From Kappaphycus alvarezii (Eukaryota > Rhodophyta > Florideophyceae > Gigartinales > Solieriaceae): DNA of 64,000 bases. This document shows positions 1-9,059 of the stretch, one piece after another. The DNA lies in contig NADL03000754.1 in assembly GCA_002205965.3 (NCBI GenBank), positions 496,001-560,000 on the forward strand. Reading direction: 5' to 3'. The position numbers were made by a program, and so were the translations under genes. The notes beneath the pieces are model-generated. The model did not search any database. It saw nothing but the letters and a program-made list of their open reading frames with translations, and had not been told where the DNA came from. How positions within the stretch are numbered: position 1 is the first letter of the stretch; every line of letters starts with the position of its first letter.

Positions 1-1
1 C

Positions 2-594
2 TTCCGCACTGTCCCCACCCTGGATTCCCACGGACACCACGCCTCTGTCTGTCCCTGTGCCGACCACTCCATTCGGCGCCACAACTGTGTTCGCGACCGC
101 CTCATTTCCTAGGTATCACGCTTATCAATTAGGATTCGCCCTGTCCGGGAATGGACCTTCCCGCAAGACTTGCCCCGACCCTCCAACTCCCGCCGCCGCC
201 CGACATGTACATCGATGATGACCAGTTCTCCCCCGTGCCGCAGGGCTACGACGTCACCGTCATCATCCCCCACTCCGCTCCATACGCCCAACAGCGGACC
301 CACACGCCCCTCGCTGCCCTTACTGCATCTGAGCGCGCGAAATCTCTCCGCTATGGCCACCTCTGCGCCGAACTTTGTATCGACTTCCACCCGATGTCTT
401 TCGATATATACGGGTCTGCCGGTCCCGGTGCCGAACAAGGTCTGTCCAGAATTGCTGAGTACATCGCTCTACGGAAAGGCAGTAGTCGTGACTTCGAGCG
501 CGATCGCTTGTTCACGATTATCAGCTCGCTCATACAACAACGAACTTCTGTCGAGATCAACCGACGACAACTCAACCGCTCCTGGCTCGGATAG
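2..594 (+). pseudogene. LINE family B C-terminal fragment (zinc motif + RLE-like domain), frameshifted
   Basis: This is the C-terminal end of a non-LTR retrotransposon polyprotein. From 2 to about 112, frame 2 shows a His/Cys cluster (GHHASVCPCADHSIRRHN) like the zinc-binding motif that precedes the RLE endonuclease in R2-like LINEs. From 151 to 594, frame 1 is open for 147 codons. It carries an R/P-D-x-Y-I then D-V-T-V pattern, equivalent to the RLE catalytic RPD...DV signature, and a later MSFDIYG segment. The minus-strand protein at 4262-4895 has the same order (RMDIYI, DIAVDVTA, VGIDIYG), so both belong to one family. The frame change near 115-150 and the missing RT show a 5'-truncated dead copy. 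The family assignment rests on motif recognition; the shared organisation of the copies is seen directly. Confidence 0.6.
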
Positions 595-599
595 ATTTT

Positions 600-681
600 T
601 CCCCCTTTGAGGGCCGCTAGGCCCCCCCTTTCCTGATTGGTAAAGTCTTCTTCTTCTTCTTCTTCTTCTTCTTCTTCTTTG
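600..681 (+). repeat. LINE-B 3' tail ending in a (TTC)n microsatellite
   Basis: A C-rich stretch follows the LINE-B stop codon. Then comes GGTAAAGTC, which runs straight into about eleven TTC triplets (646-679). The same junction (GGTAAAGTC followed by TTC repeats) recurs at 50273-50294, so the triplet run is a LINE 3' tail rather than a random microsatellite. Confidence 0.6.
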
Positions 682-1030
682 TATTCAGGTCTTTTGAATG
701 AGTCTGGGTGGGTCTAGTAGAAACTAGTTCAACCTCTCGAAGAATCAGTCTTATATACTGTTCGCTATGCACCCGACCCTTCCTCCTCTGATGTGAAACT
801 TATCGACGATACCCATGCCTGACGGATCCATTGCTGCATTCTGGGTCCTCGATAAAAATTCATTTCCACTGCAACGGCTAGATAGACTACAGATGTCAGC
901 GAATGGAGCAGTAGGGTCTTGCTTACTGTGCAAGGAAACAGTTGGACTTAGTTACACCCATTGCTCTGTTCCGCCCGCATTACTGTGTCGGTTCAACTTT
1001 GTCAGTCGAATGTGGTTGTCTGGAAAACTT
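682..1030. other. Intergenic, nothing recognised
   Basis: Short overlapping frames occur on both strands, but none shows a domain, codon preference or repeat relation. I see no gene here. Confidence 0.4.
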
Positions 1031-1036
1031 AAGGAT

Positions 1037-1085
1037 AGATCGAATGTATCTTCCAAGAGTAAAAACACCCAAACCTTCCCCCCAT
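1037..1085 (+). repeat. Solitary 3'-terminal module, subtype 3
   Basis: Contains GATCGAATGTATCTTCCAAG, then TAAAAACACCCAAACC and a CTTCCCCCC end. This is the module found at LINE-A 3' ends, but no LINE coding sequence precedes it. No target-site duplication was found for this copy. Confidence 0.65.
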
Positions 1086-1460
1086 TGCTCTCGCAATGAC
1101 AGGAATTGCAAGAATTCTGGAGCATCTGGAAGAACTTGGTGTGGTGTCTCGGTCGTTAGTGTTAGTGTTTTTTAGAAGAGGGAGATGAGCGATGTGCGGG
1201 CTAGAATCATCGACGAGAGGAATCCGGGGTATTGAGATTGCGGTATGGGGAGATGCATCACTATGCAAGGGCGGGTGTGGAAGGAGAGTGGGTTTGAGTT
1301 CCTTAATGAAACCATAGTAACAATGGGGAAGTGGGTAGAACATGACGGCGAATTGAGGTCGACGAGGAAAGGAAAGTACAGGAATCCAATGAGGCAGTAT
1401 CACTCAGCAATCCGGCAGTGTTGCTGAGGAATTGATTTCTCGTCGATATTGCAACAGTAC

Positions 1461-1624
1461 GATACTGCAAACACAGTGGAGTACAAAAGGCACAATAGCT
1501 AGCTAACGTCCGGATACTGCACGCAACAGTTGAGTACAAAAGGTGCAGTGGTTAGCGTCCCGATACTGCACGCACAGTTGAGTACTGTACTGTACAACAG
1601 GTACTGTACAGTGGCTAGCGTCCC
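1461..1624 (+). repeat. Three tandem units of about 50-62 bp
   Basis: Units begin at 1461, 1513 and 1562 with GATACTGCA, share CAGTTGAGTAC (CAGTGGAGTAC in the first) and end near GCTAGC or GTTAGCGTCC. The third unit is longer because a GTACTGTAC/GTACTGTACA run has expanded inside it, linking it to the GTAC islands elsewhere in the window. Confidence 0.7.
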
Positions 1625-2210
1625 GTAAGAGAGTTACACCTCCATATGTCTGTGGTACAGTAAAGTAAAATAATTAATACTTTATGGCATCAGTATAACG
1701 GGTGTCCGCTGCAGCAACGATTTGACAAGGAGTTCTGGACTTAAAGTAATGAAAATTTCAGCGAGCAAGTTTTGTGCAATTGGAGCTTGAAGTCGTTACG
1801 GCTACGATAGTTGCTTGAACAACTTTCCTTCTATTGCAGGATCCATTCTGAACCACATGATTCCATTCAAATTCTTCAAGCTTAAATCCTCTTTTGAATA
1901 ACGGTCCGTCAGCTAGGAGATACCAGATCAGCCTGGTAAGAAATGCAACTTTGGCAGTGTCAGTTTCTGAAATGGGACTGCAAGCTGAAAGCGAGCCTAA
2001 GACCCACAAAAAAGCCCGTCAGAGTAGACTCCATATCACAGCTGTCTATTTTTACTCTATCCACCAAAGAAATAAATCCCTTGGAGCCGCTCCAGCTCGA
2101 CAGTTCATTGCCTCCCCATCCTCCAAGTCAAAAACTTTCACCTCGCTAATTTCTCTTTCCTGTATTTTTCTTAAGGCCAAGCCAAGGTAATCGTGCCCTT
2201 TCAGTACGCA

Positions 2211-3626
2211 ATGAAAGGTTGGCTCAACACCCGTATGAAACCGCGTCCCCGACGCGGAGAACCATTTTACTTCCGTCTCCAATGGGGAATTCTCTCTTGC
2301 CATCTCACCGAAACCTCAGCCGCCGTGGCAAGGTACTTCATCCATGACGCCAAGGTCTATTCTCCTGACGATTCCCTCGAAATACACTTACAACTCGGCC
2401 CCCTTGGTATACTCTACGCCTCAGAGATCTCTTCCCCACAAGCAGCCTCCAAACACAGTGCCACCCTCATTGCAAACTCGCCAGCCAATTTTCACACATG
2501 GTTTTCTTGTTTACGCGGTGTAATCAATCGAAACTTTTATAAGCGTTATCGTCTTGGCCCCGTGCTGAGAAAAGCTTCTCACGCAAATGTGTATTATGCC
2601 ACACGTGAGGAAACCGCATACAAGCATCCGTTTGCTGTCAAGCGAATTTCATTGCAGCCTGCCTCTCCCGGTGACGATTCTTCCGAAGCAACTGGACTCA
2701 AGCTGCATCACATCTCGAAAGAAATTCAACTTCAACACAAAGGTGCATCCCACTCGTCCTATATCACGGATGTGTACGATGTGTTTTTCGACGGGTTCTT
2801 TTGTCACATCATCATGCAGTACGGAAACAAGAGTTCCTTAAGCCACCTGCTCCTCGCACGCGAGGGTATCCTTCCCGAAATCCTTGTACGAAATGTTATT
2901 ACACAAACTGCAATGGGCTTGCTCTCCTTGCATCAAAGTAACATTGTCCATCGAAATATCAATTGTGATAACGTGATTATGCGTCAGTCGATTGGCTCGG
3001 GGCTGTCAGTACTATTGTCTGACTTTGAGTTTGCCAGAATGTGGCGTCCGGCTATGTCCGACTCCGTGGACACATTTTGCCAAGGCTTAGTGGGTACAGA
3101 GCAGTATCTCGCACCCGAGGTGGCACGTGGTGACAAGTACGGTGCCCCGGCGGATGTCTTTTCATTGGGCGTCGTTTGCCATATTTGCTTGACAGGAGAG
3201 TTCCCTTTTGCTAAAAACGAGAATTCTGAGGGCAGCGTGTCACAGGAAACCAGATATGACATGTTGGGGGTGCTGGACAAGTGTGAGCGCATTTCAGAAG
3301 AAGCTGTAGGCTTCTGTAAGATGTTGTTGAATATGGATTGGAGGAAACGTCCGAATATGGCTGGGGTGTTGCAACATCGTTGGTTGAGAGAGAATAGAGA
3401 TGACTGGATGGAACAAAGGAGAAAGATGGGTACGGGGAATGAAATGGTGAATGGGCTGGTTGTGTTTCGAAGGATTATTTATGCGGTTGTGGCGATAGAA
3501 AAGTTGAGGCGGATTGGACTGAGGGAGAGTCTAGAGCAGAAAGCCTCTGTCTGTTATCATTCTTCAAGTAGCGAGAGGGGTGCAGGAGCGGATGTTCCAG
3601 TGCGGGTGAGGTGCTTTGGTAGGTAG
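2211..3626 (+). CDS. PH-domain protein kinase-like protein, probable pseudokinase
   Basis: An intronless frame of 471 residues from ATG 2211. An in-frame GTG lies 18 bases upstream at 2193, but the PH-like opening MKGWLNTR supports the ATG. Residues 1 to about 110 look like a pleckstrin-homology domain (a membrane-lipid or protein-binding module). Residues about 112-395 are a CAMK-like kinase fold. The VAIK-type lysine (Lys144, FAVKRI), a plausible helix-C Glu171, the APE motif (LAPEV) and the DVFSLGV segment are kept. The glycine loop is degenerate (GPVLRKASHANV), HRD is HRN (Asn249 replaces the catalytic Asp) and DFG is DFE (Asp271). Loss of the HRD aspartate usually abolishes phosphotransfer, so a regulatory or scaffold role is inferred. 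The frame is intact for over 1.4 kb amid decayed repeats, which argues for selection. Target and partners are unknown. Confidence 0.85.
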   Translation: MKGWLNTRMKPRPRRGEPFYFRLQWGILSCHLTETSAAVARYFIHDAKVYSPDDSLEIHLQLGPLGILYASEISSPQAASKHSATLIANSPANFHTWFSCLRGVINRNFYKRYRLGPVLRKASHANVYYATREETAYKHPFAVKRISLQPASPGDDSSEATGLKLHHISKEIQLQHKGASHSSYITDVYDVFFDGFFCHIIMQYGNKSSLSHLLLAREGILPEILVRNVITQTAMGLLSLHQSNIVHRNINCDNVIMRQSIGSGLSVLLSDFEFARMWRPAMSDSVDTFCQGLVGTEQYLAPEVARGDKYGAPADVFSLGVVCHICLTGEFPFAKNENSEGSVSQETRYDMLGVLDKCERISEEAVGFCKMLLNMDWRKRPNMAGVLQHRWLRENRDDWMEQRRKMGTGNEMVNGLVVFRRIIYAVVAIEKLRRIGLRESLEQKASVCYHSSSSERGAGADVPVRVRCFGR

Positions 3627-3780
3627 AATAGATGTAGCGGGGCGTAATAGAGAGAAATACCTAGTGATTCCTTGGCAAATGAAACCGAATACTGAGCACC
3701 GAGCGACCGAATAGATCGAAAACATCTTCCATATTTCAGCCGCGTGAAGGAGTCCATCGCACCAGGCCTGATATTCGCGC
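3627..3780. other. Spacer after the pseudokinase
   Basis: No gene seen. A LINE-A fragment begins immediately after it. Confidence 0.4.
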
Positions 3781-3781
3781 A

Positions 3782-4252
3782 ATGGGACGCACTGGCGCAA
3801 CAGACTTCTTCAATGTCACCTTCGTCAACCCCCTAGCGCCCTCGAACAGGAGAGTAAGGACTTTCAACCCACTCACCTCGCTCAACGCAGCAAGAACGGC
3901 GAAACACAGAAGATACGAGTCCTTCATCCCGTCTTCCGCCAGAAGGCGGCATAGATCGGATATATCTTCCAAGATTAAAACACCCAAACCTTTCCCCTCG
4001 CTAGTAGGCTGTCCCCGTCCCCATCTCTACCCTCGGAGGATGACACCCGGACGCCCACGCGTTGCTAACCGATGTCGCACGCAACGTCGCTACGAGGGAA
4101 AGGGAGACCTAGGCAAAGGTCAAACAAGTCTTAACACAGCGTCATGCCGCAGCGGCAGCGATGTCCAATGTGGCGTGCCTGTTGGCTGGCCTCCAGCCAG
4201 TTTTCTAGCGTTTTGACGGCTTCCCGCCAATCCTTTACATTGTAAGCTTTTA
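3782..4252 (+). pseudogene. LINE family A RLE-domain fragment interrupted by a terminal module
   Basis: Encodes GATDFFNVTFVNPLAPSNRR and then FNPLTSLNAARTAKHRRYES, the RLE signature shared with copies at 21713, 22689 and 42531. Compared with the 22689 copy, about 57-60 extra bases (3944-4001) sit between TCTTCCGCC and AGTAGGCT. They consist of the subtype 3 terminal module, after which LINE homology resumes (frame-shifted) to about 4216. The LINE-A 3' untranslated tail then stops near 4252, where an antisense LINE-B 3' end begins. This is a dead, 5'-truncated, nested copy. Confidence 0.7.
3944..4001 (+). mobile_element. Micro-insertion of subtype 3 terminal module inside LINE-A
   Basis: The insert contains GATCGGATATATCTTCCAAG, TTAAAACACCCAAACC and TTTCCCC. 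Its limits are defined by comparison with the uninterrupted copy at 22838-22862. It has the same orientation as its host. No clear target-site duplication was seen, but insertion is evident from the comparison. Confidence 0.7.
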
Positions 4253-4261
4253 CCCACGTCA

Positions 4262-4895
4262 CTGTGGGCGGTAAATCTTTATGGGTTGTACAATGTCGCA
4301 CAGAAGCGTGCGGAGGGTATTCATAAATTAACTACAGTTGCGGGCGGCGGGTAGAAACCTGTCGCGCCTGCATTATTTGGAGACTAAATGCAAAACGGGT
4401 AACGAAGTCACGGAGCTCCTGTTGAGGGGAGGAACCGCGACGGGAAGCAGCGAAGGAAGCAAGGCGGCGGAAAAAACCCTTGCCGTCGTCGCCCAAGGCG
4501 CCATAGATATCAATCCCGACGGGGGAGAGGAGGATATCGTTTTGGTTGCAGTAAGTGCCGTAATGACGATGTTTCTCGCGCTCTGCGAGTGTTACGGCAG
4601 CGCCTGCAGTAACCGTACTTGGCGAAATGTGGCGGCGTGCGGAGGGGTGGGCAGCAGTAACGTCGACGGCGATATCGGTACTGTGAAGCCCGTATGCAGC
4701 GGGTATGTAAATGTCCATTCGTGGCGCGGGGGACTCCGAATGCCCAGATGAGTTGGGAACCTGGTAGAGGAGCGGATGTTCAACGAGGGCGACGATCCCA
4801 ACTTCCTTACAGTAGCGGGCAACAACGTTGCGGAGGATGTGATGACGACGAGTCATTCCGTCTTCGTATTTGCAGGTCAACGCGTGTTAACCACT
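4262..4895 (-). pseudogene. LINE family B 3' end: zinc motif, RLE-like domain and tail
   Basis: The minus-strand frame from about 4895 to 4332 reads HALTCKYEDGMTRRHH (zinc-binding motif), then RMDIYI, DIAVDVTAAHPS (RLE-like Asp positions) and VGIDIYGALGDDG. The longest frame is 182 codons but opens at a non-ATG codon because the element is 5'-truncated. The sequence after the stop ends with TACAACCCATAAAGATTTAC near 4265, and the copies at 56.2-56.9 kb end the same way. A stop codon lies just before the HALTC motif. The product would be the endonuclease part of an R2-like LINE protein that cuts target DNA for target-primed reverse transcription. Confidence 0.65.
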
Positions 4896-5349
4896 TGGAT
4901 CTAAGACGGGTGCGATGTCGGCCAAGCGGCGAGAGCAGACCGGACAGCGAGTAGATCCAGGGAATAGCGCGATGCCGAGACGTAGAGCCAGAGCGACTTT
5001 CCACGTAGAAGAGGACATGTACGTACCGCGGTGGGGTGAGGAAGCGAAGAGAAAACAGACGAGGCGGAGGACGTGCGCACGGAGAGGAGCCGTGCTCGGT
5101 CGTGGGCTGCCGCGGACGAGAACAACCTATCGGACTTCGATAGCATGAGTTCAGTTGTGATCGCAGGCTGGAGCCTTTCGCCGGGGAGATTTTTCACAAA
5201 TGCACTGAAAGAGTTTTGAATGCCCATGCACCTGGCCGACCCGTGCTCGCGCGTACTTAATTTCGCGAGCGGCTTCGTCGAGAGGCTAGAGCGGATATTC
5301 TATGGTGAATTTTGCACTGAAAACCCGGAGAAAGCAACAGGGATCATTT

Positions 5350-6135
5350 ACAAGTATATGTTGCCACAGAAACTACGATAGGTCATGTCGGACAGAATCG
5401 AGTTCGACAAACCATTGAAGAAAGACGTCAGGGCGCTCATCAAACTTGCCCGCATAGAAGCCGGCTCGTGACAGACACAGTATTCTGCGTCCACGCGCTC
5501 GGATGTAGGACAAGACGGCCAAAAAGATCAAAAAAATTCGTAGGGCCGAGATGCCAGGAAAATGCAACGCCAAAGAAGAAAAGAGTGCAAAACGTCCAAT
5601 ATTTCTCTACCCTCCTCATCAAAAAAAGGTGGACGGCATCTACTGCGCGACTGCGCGACACGCTCGGAACAAGAGAAGCCGGCATTGCTCGAGAAGTCCA
5701 AGGCCGAGAAGGGCGCAAAGAACAAAACCCAAGGCACCAAACGCGTCTCTAGTGCGGAAGAAGATGACCAGACAGGAAACAGTGTGACGTTCTACGCAAC
5801 CTACGGGGACAATTCGAAGGACCGATTTCTCGCTGATATCGGGGCCGACGCCAATCTGGCTGAAAAGTAGACCCTCATAACGCGGATCGAGCAAGCCGGT
5901 GGCACTTTGCAAACGCAAATGCTGGGCCGGCCAGCAACATTTGCACTCGCTGTAGGAAAAGGCCGAGATGGCAAAAACATCGCCATCGTGTGAAAGGAGA
6001 CCTCAACTCTCAATATCGAGTTACACGTGCGTCACGGCTGCTCACTGATACTGCGCAATCTCAGGCTATTGACGGTTGATCTCAAGAACGGTAATAATAT
6101 GTGCGGAAGACCCGCTTTTCTGACTGCGATGAGAC
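5350..6135 (+). pseudogene. LTR-retrotransposon gag/protease relic (gypsy-like)
   Basis: In the frame 5562-5867 a Cys-poor remnant resembling a zinc-knuckle region (HLLRDCATRSEQEKPALLEK) is followed by FLADIGADANLAEK. That segment matches the D-S/T-G-A-D motif of retroviral-type aspartic proteases, with Ile in the middle position. After stops, the pattern LHVRHGCSLILRNLRLLTVD and then GRPAFLTAM continues as in the protease-RT linker of Ty3/gypsy elements. Several stops and a probable frameshift upstream of 5562 show it is dead. No LTRs were recognised. The assignment to gypsy rather than another LTR group is moderate. Confidence 0.45.
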
Positions 6136-6224
6136 AACTATTCCCAGAGTTACGGCCTTGGGCCTCATAACTTGAATGCTATCAGTTTTTGCTCCTTCGC
6201 GGCCACATTCTTGTGTAGAATTTG

Positions 6225-6299
6225 TTGTTGTGCTGTCAAGAGATTCCAATTGTTGTGTTATCGAGAGATTCCCATTGTTGTGCTAACGAGAGATTCCCA
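6225..6299 (+). repeat. Three tandem 25-bp units
   Basis: Units start at 6225, 6250 and 6275, each TTGTTGTG followed by a variable YTRWC and GAGAGATTCCCA (AAGAGATTCCAA in the first). No gene overlaps. Confidence 0.75.
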
Positions 6300-6663
6300 T
6301 TCTTGGTGAATCATTCCAGATCGATATGGTGGTCGATAGACTAAATATTCGGAGTCCATGCAGTGAAATTGATCAAGCAATATCGTCAAGACAGTCTAGG
6401 AACTGCCGAAACATAGTTCAAACAGATGGCTGGGAAGGAATAACGAAAGGGATCGTTGATTACTTGAATATTCCCACTGGACTGTCTCCTAAGACTTCCG
6501 TGGCAGCATCAATGGTACTGCTGTAGCCTAGTTAGGTGGGTTCCCGGGGCTACGAATTGGGTTATCAGAATTGTCTACTTAAAGAGTAACTGGCCTGTAC
6601 AATGTAAGATAAAAAAGGTGACAATCAGTTCCGAAAGCGGTGGTGCATCTACATCAAAGAACA

Positions 6664-7660
6664 TAGATTGTTACGATTCGCTTCGTCATATTGCTATGTA
6701 AACGAGCCCGCATTCCTGTGGATAAGTAGTCACAACATAAGACGCGTCTGTTGGACCCAATAGGGATAAAACCTCGGAGGCTTCCTCTTCGACCTGGTGC
6801 TGCACCCTATTATCCTCAAAATACAATAGCTCTTCAGTTCAGAGGAAGGGGAGAACAGAGATCTGGCAAAACTGTTACTTCAAGTGTGGTACCACGATGA
6901 CGGGTATATTATCGGGCGCCACGACCATCTCGTCCAAGCCATCGAAGTACTTCCCTCTGTGGATGCTGAAAGCCGAGGATTGCACTTGCAGCTGCCAAAG
7001 TACACCGTCTGATGGTCTACAGTCCCTCTAGGGTCAGTACAGAGTCTCTACACAGACGTTTTAAAGCAAGATTACAGCGAGGGTAATTCCGTTCTGACCG
7101 CCCCCGTAGGTAATAAGGAATACACCACACGGTCCTCTTAGAACCATGTATTATCTCTCAAACCATTCCTCGAGCCCATCTCTGACCTTGAGAATAGGTG
7201 TCTGGCGTTCCGGCTACTGCGTAACTGTTTTGTCGTTTGCAAAGTAGGTTATTTTTTGCGCGTACTGCCCCCATCCTGCACCGGAGAAGGAGCGGAGGAT
7301 TTTGACAGGATGATGGAATACTGTTTTCGATAATTCGTAGGGGCAGTACTGGAATCGGATGTATTCCATGAAGTCCAGCTGCCGGTCAAACCAAAGGACA
7401 AGAAAAAACAATCTCTTGGGCTCGGACTCACCTCCGCGAAGAACATTGCGGCTGCGTCATTCTTGGCTTCTAGCTCATCATCTAGCAAGCTTTACAATAT
7501 ATTGCTCCCAACTCCTTTTAAGGAACTGCTAACATACGAAGCAGCTGCAGACGCCCATTGGAGGTGTTCGGCCTCCTGCTTTCCGTCTATATTTATCCCG
7601 TTCAGTGTAATTTGCTCGCAAAAAACACCATCGCCAAAGACGCTGACGAACGCAATTTGA
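6664..7660 (+). pseudogene. LINE reverse transcriptase, C-terminal half of palm and thumb
   Basis: Read across several frames, the segment shows FLWISSHNIRRVCWTQ, then LGGFLFDLVLHPII (after the GDP-type motif, where a stop replaces part), WYHDDGYIIG (the YxDD catalytic motif, here HDDG), RGLHLQLPKYTV and later LGLTSAKNIAAASFLAS. This order matches RT motifs 4-7 and the thumb of R2-like algal and fungal LINEs. Many stops and frameshifts mark it as a pseudogene. The missing upstream palm half is not found nearby on this strand. It probably belongs to family A or B, but the window does not show which. Confidence 0.6.
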
Positions 7661-8555
7661 TAGTGGTAAATCGTCGGGAGAAGAGATAGCCGGAACCAAT
7701 TACCTCAAGAAGAAGTTGTTTCAAGCACAAAAGTGCTGCTGTGATATAGTTCAGGGAACAAAAAGGAATGGGCAAGGAAGACAGTTGAGAGGGCTACAAG
7801 CAAGTATACAAGGAGCAGGGTCTACCACTGTTGCTCTGTGATCAGCGTAAGAAAAATGGTTCGTGGGTCTGAAGTTGACTCTCATTTTCCTACTACTCGG
7901 GACTTGACTTGAAGTTGCCTGCCAACTTGCTTGACATCCACAAGAGGAAGCAGTTTAATCAGCTTATATAGACTTTTTGGCTAACCATAAAGTCTCAAAT
8001 AAACATATTCAGTACCACAAAATACACTAAAGGGGATCGTGTGGACGAAAGACACTAGTAGAAGATATTTCTTCAAGGTAAATATCTAGGTGTCAGACCC
8101 ATGCCCGCCACCCATCGGCCAGGGGTGGGAATTGATGCGGCAATTATATAAGCCTTTCATGGTCACCCTTAGTATGACCCATAATCTGGACGTGTACTGA
8201 AATCTATTAATGACAGCGTGTCTTAAAATAAAAAATAAACCCGTGAACTTGCCACACTCATCCAAATTGAAAATATATCTCAAATTTAGATACTTTAAAA
8301 GTATCTCGCAAATTCCAATACAATATCCGAAATTGGTCCTCTTCTAGATTTTTTTCGATTCAAGTTTAGTCCACATCAACCGGAAGCGTAGAAAAGGGCC
8401 ACGGATGTGACAAGGGGGTTGGAAAGGGGAGAGGCCAGAAACTTGGTTATTGGAAAGGTTGAGATGGAACTCGAGGGGACCTCTTCCTAGCTGGATGAAA
8501 CGGATGTCTGCGGCGGCTTGGGACGAAGAAGGAAAATTTTACCTTCACCTGCATT
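7661..8555. other. Intergenic, nothing recognised
   Basis: No coding signal seen. A small hairpin (AGATACTT, loop TAA, AAGTATCT) lies at 8287-8305. Confidence 0.4.
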
Positions 8556-9048
8556 TCAAGCATTCAGGGCAGGGGAGAACTTCTCCTGAAACGAAAGCAA
8601 GAGAGGATGAAGAGCAAGGGCAAAGAGCAAGTGAACGACGGGATCATCTTCGCTGAGTGCCCTTTGAGCAATGGACATAGTGGTGTCCGAAAGCAAACTC
8701 TGCAGGAGCATCGTAACAGGAGTATACCCACCGTGTGAGGCCTGGAGCATACGTTTGTGTGGATTCCAGAATGCGCTGCCTAGAAATGAAATTGAAAGCG
8801 TTGCCGGCGTCAATCTGGACCAACACGTGGTCCGTAGAACTTGGAGCTTTGGGAAAGACGACGCACGGAAGAATTATTACATCCATGCCGTTCCTGACGC
8901 CTACCCCGACATGATGGGGCATAAGTTAGGGGCTTATGTGTTTTATTGTTCCGCAAACTTAGAAATTAGGCGGTGGAAGGGATGCCCAGCAGAGAAAGGA
9001 CGAATTTCTCCGTTTGGCTTCGCCAGTGCAGTAAGACTGCCTCCGCAG
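8556..9048 (-). pseudogene. LINE reverse transcriptase, N-terminal half of palm
   Basis: Minus-strand frames show in order KPNGEIRPFSAG (RT motif 1), GVGVRNGMDVII (motif 2a region), VLVQIDAGNAFNFISR (catalytic motif A with Asp), a wobble at SKGTQRR, and DPVVHLLFALALHPLL (motif B after GDP). At least two frameshifts separate these blocks. The order is that of LINE RTs associated with RLE endonucleases. It is complementary in content to the plus-strand RT half at 6664-7660, but lies in opposite orientation, so the two are not one continuous gene. Confidence 0.65.
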
Positions 9049-9059
9049 AAATAACTGTG

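Noticed and set aside
646..679. (TTC)n run as an ordinary microsatellite or polypyrimidine splice signal
   Set aside because: The same GGTAAAGTC junction recurs at 50273, and here it follows a LINE stop codon, so it is a LINE tail.
2193..2210. GTG start for the pseudokinase
   Set aside because: A non-ATG start is unlikely in a nuclear gene, and the PH-like sequence begins at ATG 2211.
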